Assembly: GCF_914767665.1 (NCBI RefSeq)
Contig: NC_059503.1
Location: 9,920,001 to 9,984,000, forward strand
DNA from: Harmonia axyridis
Lineage: Eukaryota > Arthropoda > Insecta > Coleoptera > Coccinellidae
DNA length: 64,000 nucleotides
Reading direction: 5' to 3'
The position numbers and the translations under genes are program-made. This document shows positions 35,881-49,141 of the stretch, in pieces. The notes under the pieces were generated by a model. It searched no databases. It worked only from the letters and a program-made list of their open reading frames with translations, and had not been told where the DNA came from. The first letter of the stretch is position 1; every line of letters begins with the position of its first letter.

Positions 35881-38375
35881 AACACATTCGTTGAAATTCA
35901 CAGAATATAAGGAGGGTGAAACTGTTGAACGTTTGCTGGTTTCGTTTTCTTGACTTGAACGTGCTTAAGTGATTCTCAGGTGCATGTCGGGATGTATGGG
36001 GAGCTCGGGGTAAGAACTGGATACATTTCACAAATGAAAGCAATTTAGAGTTGGCGGGAATTTGAGACAGGGTGTAATGGAACAGGATGGAGATTAACGT
36101 CAGTTCTTCCCAAAAAAAAAAGTTCGATTGAAACTTCAGGTGCATGATTATATGATGCACCGAAATGAAAAAAGGAAGTCAAGAAAGATGAGATAATCAC
36201 CAAAAACGAACAGTTTTTCGTAAACGCATTTTAACGGATATCATCTAGTAAAAATTCACAGAGAAAACAATTACAACAGGTAGTCACAGATTTCTTTCTT
36301 GTTCTTTTCGTGAACTATGTATACAAATCGACATTTACAATTGAAACAAAAATTTTAGAAAATTTAAGGTTATCTGTGGTTGCTTATGACTATTAATCAA
36401 TAAATGATCACTTCAAATTATAAATGCTAAACTTGAGCAATGGATAGACATTGTTAAAAATTGTTCATGACTAGCAGGAACATAAAAAATTTTTCTATTA
36501 CCAATATTTTGCACCTACTCAAGTCAGAGAAACAGGCCACCAGAACGTAAAGTTTCGTTTCAAATGTATTTAAATGTTTTTGGTTTCAAAGCAGTAAGAT
36601 GTATAATTTCTGGAGATTTACGAGTGAAAGAGTTTTCGTTTTAAGTGTTCACTAATCTGAAAGGCCTCATTATTAATTTTTAAGCTGGTTCCTATTGCAC
36701 CGAACTGCTTTTCGACTTTCCACATTGCATTCGTTGAATTGAAAATGAAAAATAATAATAACACTGTGGCACAACAATATGCGTTGAGCTTTTCACACCA
36801 AATTACTTAGAAACTTTTCCAGTTCGCACTTTTCAATTCTGAATATTTTTGTTGAATGTGAAATGTCGTTTAATTTAAAACTGCAAAATGGAAAGTCGCC
36901 CCTAGTTGCGGAAATTTAATATACTCACATCATCTGCAGAATTGTTCTGTCATTAAGTAATTCTAACTGCATAACTTTCACTGTATAAAAATTCGAATGC
37001 AACTTAAAAGGTTTCGTTCGTGTCATCATAAAATATTCAATAATTCGAATTACCCGACATTTGATGAACTTTTTTTTTTCAGGTAAACCATAAGTCTACA
37101 AGAAATAATTACAGGATATTTGGTGAGAATATTAAATTTTTCAATTGAATAAAGTTAAATAATTTATAGTGTAAGATTAGATAGATGGATAGATAATCTA
37201 TTCGTCGTTAACTCAACGATACATAAAGGGTTTTCAACATGAATAATGCAATTTGAAAAGAGAAGAAGGTATTCACATGAGAAATTCGAGTAGTACATTA
37301 CTCAAAAGAAAATTTAAAATTCTTTGAAATGAGGTGGCGCTCGACCTATGGGTTGTTACCCCAATACTCAAAAATACGGCAAAATTGGTCTCCCTACGAA
37401 CATCAAAAATTGAATCTGATGGGAGAAATAAATAGTGTGAATCTTTTTTTTTTTAGATAATCTGTATAATTCAAGGCCTCGCGTTATATTTGCGGCACCC
37501 TGTATTTTCAACTGTAAAGGGGTGAAGTCTAATCACGAATTTACTTCCGGCAAATCAACCCCTAACCATTCTTTCTAAAAGAAACACATGGTTTCACTTC
37601 GTAACCCACCTCAACTCGTGTCTTCTCAATTAGCCATCCAATATCACCAACGGCACAATTTTGACGTGTGCCTATGAAGTATGTCGTCAACGACGAGCCA
37701 AAAATAGAACGTCACAACAAGAATCCAATCCCCAACCCCCCGGGTCGTCTTGAACATCCCCCACACGCAGTCACCCCTAAATTACAACGTCTGGGAAGCC
37801 ACGAACAGTTTAAATCAGAAACAAATACTCGAGAGCAATAATTAAAACCGCCCCGGCTGCCGCTGCACTCGAAAGTGAAATATTCGAAAAGATGGGGTTG
37901 AGCCCCCCGGAGGGGAGAAGTTATGCGTGAAAAATATACGCGGTTCAGACTCCTTGGAGCTCCACCGGGCCTTATGACATTCAAAGGTATGGCCCTCCGG
38001 AGGTTTCGAGAGGATGCGGGGGTGGGGGAGGTTTGATTAATGAGCGTAATTTTTCATGCTAAACTGTGATTCATTTTTTCCAAGGGTAATAAACAAAATT
38101 ATTGGTTTTCTTGTGGGAATAACGGTGTTCTTAATTTTCGCTATTGATGTTGAAAAATCTGCAATTGTGAATTTTATATAATCTTGCAATTTGAGTTATT
38201 TCGTCGAAAAGAAGTTTTTCACTTCGTTATTAATATTCACTCATTAAGCGTGATCGAAAGAAACATTGAGGCATTTTAATTCGAAGAAAAGATAGGTAAT
38301 ATTGTAACGAAATAGATATACATACAATTTATGAACTACCTATATCTTAAACAAGTGCTTAAACAACAATTATAA
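35881..38375. other. AT-rich DNA with GC-richer island at 37500-38040
   Basis: An isolated terminus (ggcaccctg before TA, ending 37502) has no partner. The island at 37700-38030 holds G and C runs with no coding homology. Confidence 0.35.
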
Positions 38376-39125
38376 AATTACCGTTAGGGGTTAGAACTAT
38401 TTAGAACCGTTAGAGATACAGGGTGGCTTAAATCACAAAAAAGTTGCTTTATTTAAGGATTGATGTGTTGGTGTTAACAGATCCAAAATATCTCCAATGG
38501 TTCCGAGATATCTCGAGAAAACTGAAAATCGAGATATTTTTTTTGTATTACTCATTTGTTTCTGGAAATAACTCCACGAAACTCGGTTTGTAGTCATTAT
38601 CCAATATAGAGATTCTAATGTTGTCGTCAGATTTTTCTGTTTTTCATTATTTCAGAGAAGCGATAGTCATTTTTTTTTCTTATGGACGCCATATTAGTTT
38701 TCCTTGTGAGGTGATGAAGAAAAAAATACAAATTCAACAATGTATCACACTCTACATAAATATCGAGTCTAAGTACGCAAATTTTAAGAGTTGTTATGTG
38801 AAATCATCACTTGACTATCGCGTCTCTGAAACAATGGAAAACAGAAAAAATCTGAAGATACCATTAGTATCTCCATATTGGATAATGGCTATAAACGGAA
38901 TTTCGTAAAGTTATCTCCAAACACAAATGAGTTATACAGAAAAAAAAGAAAATCTCGATTTTCAATTTTTTCAAGTTATCTCGAAAACCAATGGAGATAT
39001 TTCGGATCTGTTCACACCAACACACTCATCCCTAAATAACGCAACTTTTTTGTAATTTTAGCCACCCTGTCTTTCTAACGATATTCGATATCCCTGTAGT
39101 TGCCATCTAAATAGTTCTAACCCTG
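38376..39125. mobile_element. Concentric palindromic element (agggttagaac family), copy A
   Basis: The right end ends tagttctaaccctg at 39125 followed by TA. The left end begins near 38376, with the second of three nested terminus motifs deleted on that side. The arms pair over roughly 270 bases each. The loop (about 38650-38800) is not palindromic and is inverted relative to copy B at 40944-41707. There is no coding capacity. Confidence 0.85.
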
Positions 39126-39159
39126 TATATTGATCGTTGATAAAATATGAAATATTATA

Positions 39160-39777
39160 CAGGGTGTTTCCTAAACATGCGGCAAAAATTCAGGGGGTTG
39201 TTCCTTGGACTATTCTAAGAATATTTTGTCCTTTGATGATTTTTGAAAAACCTATTTGTTTCGAAGATATAGGGGAAACAAAATTTCAGATAATAACATT
39301 TTATTATGAAAAATTACATGAAAATTCAACTCAACCTACAAAAACTGTTGAAAATGACCACCTCTAGCCAGCATACAAGCATCCAATCTTCCCCTCATTG
39401 ACTGCCGAACCCTTTCAAAAACACCAGGATCATTTCTTATTAAGTTACACCCAGCAAACGAATTCAAATGAAAACCGTGTTTAATCTGTATTCCTTTACC
39501 ATCTGCACTTATCAATTTTTAGTCAAAAAACTGGCCGTTTTTAGTAATTGGAATGTTGTTAAACAAATTTAAAAATAAATTGTACCTACTTAGTAAACAC
39601 AGTGCGGTACGCATTTTTATTTAAACTATTATTAATTTTAAAAATATGAAAAATGTTGTTCGCCCTGTATCTTCGAAACAAAGAGGTTTTTCAAAAATCA
39701 TCCAAGGACAAAACATGCTTAAAATAGTCCAAGGAACAACCCCCTGAATTTTTGCCGCATGTTTAGGAAACACCCTG
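39160..39777. mobile_element. Non-autonomous TIR transposon (cagggtgtttcc family), copy 2
   Basis: Ends match copy 1 at 15968-16594 nearly base for base, with TA at 39158-39159 and 39778-39779. On the minus strand it retains only the last ~35 codons of the transposase (ending RGGHFQQFL). Where copy 1 has the next ~85 bases of transposase, this copy has an unrelated filler at about 39457-39535, while the flanks agree again. It inserted about 30 bases from palindrome copy A. Confidence 0.92.
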
Positions 39778-40943
39778 TATATGGACTTTCACATTGAAAT
39801 GATGCATGACCGGATATATGTCTTTGTAAGATCTTTTCCATTGCCTTGCACTAGTTATTGTACACAAAAGTGCTATCGTTAGTTTGCTGCAATCTTCAGA
39901 CAATAATGTTTGTATTCACTGAAACACACCCTTCAATAAATTCTCAATTTGATGAAGCCTTCGAAGCTTCATTAGATTATGATTATTAGAATAAACGTGA
40001 TCTGCATTCAGTAGGAGAAATCCGTGATTGCACTACAAATATTAAACTCGATATAAACATTATTCCCAACAGAATTTAATCTTCAAATAATTTAATCTAC
40101 TGTTGAACTAACCACGTATAAGCGAAGTTTGAAGCATCATAATCCTAAATGCAGAACTTCAACAGAAATAATCAGGTATAACATGAAATCAAAAACAATT
40201 ATCCCGGTATCATATCCACAAATAACGTAGGTACCGTCCCTAACAAAGGTAGGCAAATCTGCCTACTTAGCAAAAGAGGATTAACAACTTGCAAATGGAC
40301 CACAACCGAACTAATATTGATTCAACAAGTTGGTTGTCTGGGTCACGAAAGTTGGTAAATCGATTATGAAAATGAATTCCACATTTGGAGAATGAGACTG
40401 TGTGGATACACCTGAGCTCTAGCTTACTGCCTGTTTTATACCTACATTAATTAATCTAGAGATACAACCACAATTCTAATGCATAAATTGTTCCAGGAAA
40501 ACGCTATAAAAGATGATGATCTCGAGTTTCGTAAATCGGTTGTTCTCGATTAGTTGATATTTAATAGGCTTTATTGCTACGGCTACTGCAAGGGTTCAGA
40601 AGTTAATAATAGGGTAATATTCGACTACCTGTACAAGCGTGAGTTGCTACCTGATTCCTATTATTTTCATTAATCATTGGAGAAGATTGGTATCTTGGTG
40701 AATCAAAGGCAGATGATTTTATACAGACTGAAAATAATAGAAGAGGAAGTTTGATTGATTGAAAAGTGAATATTATGAATTAATCGATGCGTTGGATAAC
40801 ATTTCAATTTTCTTGATTATTGACAACCGAGTTAATACATGAATTTTCAAAGTTGTTCATATAAAGTGAGTGATATATGACTTTTTTTGTATTGAAACTA
40901 AATCATTTTAAACATTTCATCTATCTATTCTATAACTATTATA
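39778..40943. other. AT-rich DNA, nothing recognised
   Basis: No frame, repeat or RNA gene was supported. Confidence 0.4.
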
Positions 40944-41707
40944 CAGGGTTAGAACTATTTAGAGGGCCACTACAGGGATATCGGAAACCGTTAGAAAGGG
41001 TGGCTTGAATTACAAATATGTTGCGTTATTTAGTGATGACTGTGTTGATGTGAACAGATCCGAAATATCTCCATTTGTTCCCGAGATATTTCGAAAAAAC
41101 TGAAAATCGAGATACTCTTTTTTTATGTATAACTCATTTGATTTTGGAGATAACTTCACGAAATTTGGTTTATAGCCATTATCCAATATAAATATACTAA
41201 TGGTATCTTTCGATTTTTTCTGGTTTCCATTGTTTCAGAGATGCGATAGTCAAGTGATGACTTCACATACCAACTCTTCAAATTTGCGTACCTAGACTCG
41301 ATATTTTGTAGAGTGTGATACATTGTTGAATTCTATTTTTTTTTCTCTATCACCTCATAAGGAAAAACAATATGGCATCCATAAGAAAAAAAATAGACTA
41401 TCGCGTCTCTGAAACAATGAAAAACAGAAAAAATCTGAAGACACCATTAGAATCTCTATATTGGATAATGACTACAAATCGAATTTCGTGAAGTTATCTA
41501 CAGAAACAAATGAGTTATACAGAAAAAAAGAAAATCTCGATTTTCAGTTGTTTCAAAATATCTCTGGAACCATTGGAGATATTTTGGATCTGTTAACACC
41601 AACACACTAATCTCAAAATAACTCAATTTTTTTATAATTTAAGCTACCCTGTATCTCCAACAGTTTTCGATATCCCTGTAGTGCCCCTCTAAATAGTTCT
41701 TGCCTTG
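40944..41707. mobile_element. Concentric palindromic element (agggttagaac family), copy B
   Basis: Begins cagggttagaactatttaga after TA. Moving inward, the left arm shows actacagggatatcg and then agggtggctt. The right arm has all three in mirror order and ends near 41707, with the last bases altered (ccttg). The arms are about 320 bases. The loop matches copy A in reverse orientation. Confidence 0.88.
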
Positions 41708-43247
41708 TGTAATGTAAGTGTTACCCTTGTCCTCGCTACACTTACAATATGCAATGTGATATTCCTTAATAGAGGGATTAACAGCAATAATTATTCCCTC
41801 TTGTTCAATCACGATTTTCCTCATGGAAACAAAATGAATCAACTCAAGTGTCAGTAATAATCATTTATATGGATGAGATTTAAAAATCTAAAATTTTAAA
41901 CACATATTACAAGATTCACAAGGAATAATGTCTATTATTCCTCGAAGCTTACGCAGCCCGATTCTCGAGAATGATAATGATTCTTTCTGCCTCGTGTTAG
42001 GATAAATGTAGATACCTACCCGAACTGCAGTGTTACAAAACAATTATTTGCTGGATTCCATCAAATACCTCCCTATCTATCGAAAGCAAATATTCTCTTC
42101 CCATATCCTACCGCATCATTCGTTATTTCGAATATGTACGTCCATCTCCTGATACAGCAATATATCTGATGAAGATCTCGAATTTTTCATCTGCTGGAGA
42201 GTCTTCAAATGTTTGTCCATCTTCATTCCACGCACGGACGTGGACTCGAGGCTTAATATACTGGATTTCCCTCTAATCTCGTAAAAGCTTTTACATTCCA
42301 TTTATTATTTTCAGACTAATACGTGCATTACTGACAAAACACACACTTGTATACGTTACGTAGTGACCCCAAATTAAATTCTCTTCCCGTTTGTTTGTTT
42401 GTATGATAAAAATCCACTTTTCCATTTTTTTTCCTCTCCATTGGAATGGAATCAAGAGTGCTCCCGGTCCATTAGATCAAGTTAATTTTTTTTTCTGAAC
42501 CTGGGATCTGTTTTTTTATCTTTATAATCAGCTCTGCTGCAGTTGGTTTTTCGTGGGAACGTTGAGTAATGAAAAGAGTGTTTTCCATGAAAATCTCTAA
42601 TGAATTATTGCCTCTAATGAGAATGTGCGAAATGTTCCACATCTTTTTCGATTGATAATTATTCAGTAAATTGAGGATTAGTTTATGAGATATCCTACTT
42701 CCATTCCTTTGAAGAAAAATCAAAGAGTTTTTCATTGCAATTCAATTAAATGATGTCGAAGTTGAAATTAGAAGCATGATGAATTTGAATATTTATACAG
42801 TTAAAAAAATACATCTCATAAAAATAATTTATTTTCCATTGGAAGTAACGAAAATGGGTTGAACATTTGAAAAAATCGTATCACTGAGGCCATTGACCTA
42901 AGAAATTTTGAGAGATTTTCGATTTTGATATGAAATAACAATGTCAAGCACCATGCAGAATTTCAGGATGATCATTCCATCAGAACCATTAAAAATTCTA
43001 GAAAAACATTGGGAAATAAATTGCCAATGTTGCCGTGATACAAATCTTATTTGTTTGAGATTTTGCAAGTATCGAATAAATATTTTGAGGTACTTGCAAA
43101 ATTTGGTTTCGATATACTTATGAGAACCATCCAAGAAAATATGAAAATAGCTTAATATATCAGTAATATCATTTACGACCGGAATATACATATGAAGGAT
43201 ATCAATTTTAAGACTCTTGCAGAATTTTGTGACGATAGCGTGGTTTC
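41708..43247. other. AT-rich DNA with a small inverted repeat
   Basis: An inverted pair (ttttgcaagtat / gtacttgcaaaa) sits at about 43061-43102. No gene is recognised. Confidence 0.35.
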
Positions 43248-44163
43248 TAAGGGAGCAATTAGCGCATAAATCAAAGAGCACTCAAAATCTCCAGACGTTC
43301 CTCATGTTTTTTATATTATATCTCGATTTTTAGGCTCTTATCAAAGGAAAAATGGTTTAATTTCTCATCAAAAATTTAATCGAAGTACTACATTACATTA
43401 ATCTAAGGATTGCTACAAAATACTAATCATTTAGTATTTCGAGGCTGGACTTAGCAAGCCTAGAATAATCAATATTTGGGGAATAGAACTCATATTTGTT
43501 TGATAAACCACTTTATATTCTATAAGTCCATAGTTTTTCGAACTTGAAAAAAACCTTAAAAAACTGCATGCGGATAGCGTCATCAGAATTAAGGATTTAC
43601 AGCTTGACTTGAGAATCAGGCTACTTGACTTGATATTCCAGCTACTTGACATAAGCTTGACTTGAAATTATCTCAAGTTCAAGTCAAGAAGTAGTTTTCC
43701 AATGTTAAGTCAAGTACTTAATAAATAAATACTGGACTTGACATTGAAAAACTACTACTTGACATGAACTTGAGTTGATTTCAAGTCAAGTAGCTTGAAT
43801 ATCTAGTCAAGTTCAATTCAAGTAGTAGTTCTTCAATGTCAAGTCAAGTATTTATTTATTAAGTACTTGACTTAACATTGGAAAACTACTACTTGACTTG
43901 AACTTGGGTTGATTTCAAGTTAAACACATGTCAAGTAGCTTGAATATCAAGTCAAGTCTTGAATCCCTAATGAGAATCATAAAAAATCTAAGGAGAATAT
44001 CCAAGAATGAAAAAAGGTTCCTTGTAGACTGGATACCACAGCATGGTTATATACAGTTATACAGTCTTTAAGGGCGCAATTGACGCATTAATGATATGAC
44101 GCTGAAAATATCCTGACATTCCACTTTTTTTATATTGTATCTCGATTTTTAGGCTTTCATCAT
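43248..44163. repeat. Direct repeat pair flanking a palindromic block
   Basis: Bases 43248-43345 and 44069-44163 are similar direct repeats (taagggNgcaatt at the start, tatctcgatttttaggct near the end). They bracket the caagtcaag palindrome, as if a duplicated flank or two copies of a longer element surround it. Confidence 0.55.
43622..43955. repeat. Palindrome dense in caagtcaag / cttgacttg words
   Basis: About 25 copies of CAAGT or its complement occur in 334 bases. The outer arms (about 43622-43721 and 43859-43955) are inverted copies. The central part (43722-43858) is itself palindromic around the aagtatttatttatt-type ends. The same block also recurs as a direct repeat about 127 bases apart. 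Confidence 0.85.
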
Positions 44164-44394
44164 ACGATTTATTTCTCATAACAATAGAAACACTACTTAT
44201 AAATCTATAGTGTTTCTAACTTCAAGAAGCGCCTCTTCAATCTACCCATTTACCCCAATCCATCGTTTCACACCCCGCCTATTCACTTTTGTTCTCAAAT
44301 TGAATATATTGGTCCCACACATCTCCGGATCACCGAAGACGTACAGACCGCAAATCCTGAACGCTTTATTTGTAGAGAGCTCGGTTACAGTCGA

Positions 44395-44724
44395 CGACGG
44401 CAGTCAGTGACAACATTCCAACGGTGCCAGTCGCCCGTGTAGTCGAGGCGCAGAGAACCTGATCCGAGCGAGAAAGAACGTTCTGACAGTACCGCGCGAG
44501 TACCCGAACGTACCCGTTGGATCCGATACCTCCGAAACCCTATAACAGAAACATCTGCTTACCAAGGGTTGCTAAGGATTTCGGCGACAGTACAGTACCA
44601 TTATCTCCCTGATTTGGTGGTACCCGCGGTAGGTGTTGCGTTCTAGTGGTGCCTTGTGGGTGTATGTTGATCTTTCTGGCATGTGCTGTTGTGTTACCGA
44701 TATGTTGTTCGCCTGAAACTCACG
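44395..44724 (+). promoter_or_regulatory. Candidate promoter and 5' leader of a plus-strand gene
   Basis: The segment is GC-richer than its surroundings and contains tcagtg at 44404, a good match to the insect initiator TCAGT. No TATA box lies 30 bases upstream. The region ends at an ATG in a favourable context (A at -3, G at +4). Confidence 0.4.
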
Positions 44725-44895
44725 ATGGGAAGATTGGGAAAGTCTCCGGCAGGAAGTACCAACATACGTGTGCATTACCAGAAGTTAGTGGACGAGTACA
44801 GCAAGAGCTGCGAGAATTTGAGGAATATAATGCCTTCAATACCGGACTACCTGTCTTATTGCTGCCGTCGCTGTGGCCATACGCAGAAGCTACAG
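44725..44895 (+). CDS. Candidate first coding exon of an unrecognised gene
   Basis: An ATG at 44725 in strong context opens 57 codons ending at a CAG-gtaata donor (44895/44896), phase 0. The peptide begins MGRLGKSPAGS, continues with an amphipathic helix-like stretch (VHYQKLVDEYSKSCENL) and then PSIPDYL and a cysteine cluster (CCRRC). I do not recognise it. An alternative frame with a signal-peptide-like start (MLIFLACAVVLPICCS at about 44664) overlaps; I prefer the first for its context and composition. Both this donor and the PTB exon donor at 6506 are phase 0, so an alternative first exon of one gene is conceivable. Confidence 0.5.
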
Positions 44896-47800
44896 GTAAT
44901 ACAGTCGTTTTCTTTGACCTTTATACAAATCGCGTGAACGTGAAAGCTTAACCTGCATAACATCCACGCTAGAATTGAGCACACATATAAATGATATAAA
45001 TCTCCACAAAAGGAATCAAGAAATCTTCGCCGACATAAACATCAACGATTTATGTCACATTTGGTATCATTTAAGCTGTCAATAGATGGTACGTAGATGG
45101 CAAGACGTACTCACGAAATGGAATGCCTCAAGGTTCATGTCCAGGCTTGATTTATTATACGTTTCGTCACATATTAAAATGTTGGGATTCATTTCAATAA
45201 TCGCCATTTGGTTCTACGTCATCCTGAATAGCAACCGGCCATTAGAAATCATGTCTTCGATTTTTTAACGACCGCTAGGTATTTCACGAATTGTGTGGGT
45301 GATCTTTATGATCCGTTGAGATTCTCGTTAATCTTTCTGTAAGCGGATATCCTGGGTGTTAATAGAGGTGGGTTACTAAAATTCTCTGTGAACGTGGTGA
45401 AAATTGATTGATTTTATTCTTGTGGAGTGAATGTAAAATTGAAGTGAAAATTGTCACTTTTTCAGAGTGATAGCCAATCTGAAATTTCGATTCGAAAAAT
45501 GTTTTCAGATGTGTGAAAGTGACAATTCAACGACAAAATTAAAATGGAATAGAAGCTTCATTAAAATTCCACTATAGTGAATAAATTTATCTCATAAGTC
45601 AGTTCCCATTCCATAACTCAAGTGGGTTGCTTGAAGAAAACGTCAATAAACTCAGTTTCATTTTGAAATAAATCGACAAAATTTCAATCACTCGTGGTAT
45701 TACTACTAAAAATATTCATCTTCTCTTTTTCGATTATTTAATAAGACGTCACGTCGAACAATAGTTCATACTAGACTACTAGAGTTCATAGTATCAAGAA
45801 TGATGAGAATGTATTAACGATTACCAAATTTTAGCGTCGTTAATTAACTTTACCGACGCCTTCAGCCTAACAACTGGTTTACAGAATCTACCACCTTGGC
45901 AAAAAATAACCAGATAGCAGAATTAAAAAAAAAAATTAAAAACGATATTTGATTTTCAATCCAATGGTAATTTGATTCCTGGAACCATCTGGAATCATCT
46001 TTTATTATTAATCAGATCATGGTATTCTCAAACATACTCGGTGCAATTCGTTCAACTATGATTTAACGAGTAGTTTTCTCAGAATTCTCATTTTCTTTTT
46101 ATGCTATACCATGGGAATCATAATAGTCAGGTATATATTATGTACTTCGATTCTCACACGAAGAGAATAGATCACCTGAGGAGATGTCAAGAGGCCTATT
46201 AGCTCTTAGATTATGTCGTTCGCACAGTTATAACTATTAAAGTCTTGCCGTATACGATATTATTGCTCTTCATACAACAATCCGAGAACGGTACTCAGAT
46301 ACGGAAGTGTGTTTAGCAAGAGATCATATCTAGATTCACATATATAATGATTGTGTTAACTGGTAGTTACTCACATTTCACGATTATAAATATTTTCCTA
46401 ATAAGAACAATAGGTCATAAATCAAATTATAATAGTACCAATATTTGTATCCTTAAGTGTTCAATGTCAGGGCAGTCATGTCCACTTATTTTCGATGATG
46501 AATTTCTAACAATTGCCGGAACACACCAGTTAGTCCATTTGGTAAATGTTAGTTGTGGGAGAGACAGGAAACCTCAAATTTCTTAATGAGGAAAATTTTA
46601 ATGCAATAGATCTAATGGTATCTTTTCGTTTTTATTCGCACTCATCATCGTACTGAATTTTGCTTTTGACCCCCTCAGGTATTGTGCTTCTTGCTTTTTT
46701 CGAATGATGCCCCTTTTCCATGAAATTTAAAATAAGTAATGGTTCGGAACATCTTAGGTTGATAATAAGTGCAAAAGAATTTCAGATATTTCTGTTACCC
46801 AAAGCGAAATGTGCCGGCATTTATTATACCCTCCAGGTTGACCTTTGGCTAACCCTACAGCTTCTCGTCCCCAGTATTTGCATTAAATTTGATCCAATCA
46901 GTAAACTATGTTGCATCTCAGTTGTTTACGTGTTAGCATAAAGCTGAAAATTACACACCGGCAAAACCTTGGAATAGCGCTACCTTTCTTTGTACTCAAT
47001 TTTGTTGAAACGTACAATTGTTCATTTCAACGTTGATGAGTCTTCACGAGAAAATATATATACATACACAGTGTCACGTTGAAAAAAAACAGGTTTTTTC
47101 GTGTAGAAACTTTAAGATTATGGAAAATTTCTCAAATTCCTCAAGTGAACATGATACGATGAAGGTTTTTATGTAAAGAAAATATCCAAAATCATACACA
47201 GAGTGATTAATTATTCAAATATTTACAAATGACTAAAACGTTTTTTTGTATACTAAAGGAATGCAATAATATAATGTAGTATATGTTTTCTAAATAACAA
47301 CTTCATCCTAGATTCAAACGTAGCTACTGGAACAATAAATGTAATATCCCCTGGTATATTGAGTAACCAAGAGTCTATTACTTTTTTCCTTGGAGAATCA
47401 GTTTACCTAAAAAGTGGATATATAAGTGTTAACGTCCTGACAGCTAGGAATAATTATAACATGATATTAAGTATGGAAAATCGCCACATCCTAGATGAAT
47501 AGTCTTTTTAAAGGATGTAGTATAATTTTATAGACCACGTCGAATCTGAGTTCTAACTGTTTCATCATAATTTTTTTTAACGATCGAAATGGTAGCTACA
47601 TTAAAACAAGTTCTGAAGGAAATGGAATATATTACGTACGTTGTTCTCTTCAACACAACTCGGTTGAATGAATTTCTGTCTGCACTAGAATCCACTTAGT
47701 GTAATTTTTTCCTTCTTGATTAAAAACACCTTCATCACTCTGTATGTTAATCCTCATACTGAATTGAGTTCATTTCCTTTTACTTATCTGAATTATCTTC

Positions 47801-48952
47801 ATTTTATGCATGAAAGACTGCCATGAAGATTATGTCTCACTTATTCAGTTTATAACATGTTCATTGAAATATCGTAAATGCGAATAACATAGTGGTATAA
47901 AACAAAATCAATAATCTACTTACCCAGACCTGATCTTCAACACTCAATTCTGGAGAAATTATCGTCTCAAACATAGATAAATGAAATTGAAATGAGAACA
48001 TGCTGTGGAAGTTGGAATATTTGAATAATATTAGGTATTCATTTTCCTCAGTTTGCCTGGGTTTTCTTGGTCATAAAAAATATTTTGGAATGTTATAGAA
48101 TCTTTCGTCGAAAGACATTTCATCATAGATCCATAACATATCATTTTTGAATTATTCGCAGGAAGTACCTAACCTCGAATTAAAATTTGATAATTCATTT
48201 TTTCGGGTTCACAAGCATCAATCAAATCTGATACAATCTTGGTTGGAAATTGTTGGGTCTATATTAAACACATAAATCAACAGAAGGTCGAAAAGAACAT
48301 CCGAAAACGCTACTTTATATATTTCGATGATAGTTAACAAGAAACTTTGACGGAAACATCTGCTGATCTGGTTTGTAACACAACAGGTAAAGGAAGATCC
48401 TATCTCAACCCCTATGTCATGGCAAGTTCATATGTGTTGAACATCTTTGAGCCACTTCTGGTTTTTATGGGATGTATAAGAATACGAAGGGGTCAATAAA
48501 TTTTAATCTTTATTTTCTTGTTTTTTTTTTCAAGTTAATTGACCCAGTTTGTATATGACGAAGGAACTCAAATCTGCAAAACAAACTAGGTATCAAATAA
48601 ACACTGAAAATGTACAAATACTTTGTCAGAAATTAGACAGTTCCCTCTGAAGCTAATTTTTTTTCAGATGTTCACTTCTGTTAATTAAATATGTAGTGTT
48701 TCTCCAATTTGATTTAATAAATCAGCATTTCCCAAGTATTTCTATGTGCTCTATCATTTCGACTGATTTCATTAGTTCTGATTCACACAATGGCTCGCTC
48801 AGTATTTTCTGTTTATTTGTTGTGAATTGACTAGAAATGAGGTTACTTTATATTTTAATTATTTTTTTTACTGTTTTTGAGAGGATTCAATTTTTCAAGA
48901 AATTCTGCCTGCAGGAATTCTGGTGTTTTCATGAAGAAGTATCTGGTTTCAT
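44896..48952. other. Probable intron or intergenic DNA, nothing recognised
   Basis: Four kilobases of AT-rich sequence hold no repeat, transposon domain or exon that I can support. It is the longest plain stretch in the window. Confidence 0.45.
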
Positions 48953-49141
48953 TCAATATTCTCTGTTAATAAAGTACAGGGTAAAAGGCCCATTCTGTTG
49001 TAGGTGTCTTCCGTTGTTGATACATTTAACAAGCCTTTCCCGGAAGTTGTTGATTGTTTGTCGTATTATTTCCGGTCTAATGTCTTTGGTGTCAGGTGCT
49101 GAGGGTTTAAGTGCTACACTAGCACCTCTTACTGTTCTCAT
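48953..49141 (-). pseudogene. Possible C-terminal stub of a DDE transposase
   Basis: The minus strand gives IRPEIIRQTINNFRERLVKC followed by INNGRHLQQ. This parallels the tails of the remnants at 8231-8923 (IRPQMLEKVIENWTSRLDY...RGGH) and 16144-16350. A tacagggt terminus lies at 48975, just past the tail, as in those elements. No catalytic residues remain. Confidence 0.45.

Noticed and set aside
44646..44951. Signal-peptide-like frame overlapping the candidate first exon
   Set aside because: Its ATG context is weaker and the downstream composition less protein-like than the +1 frame; kept only as an alternative.
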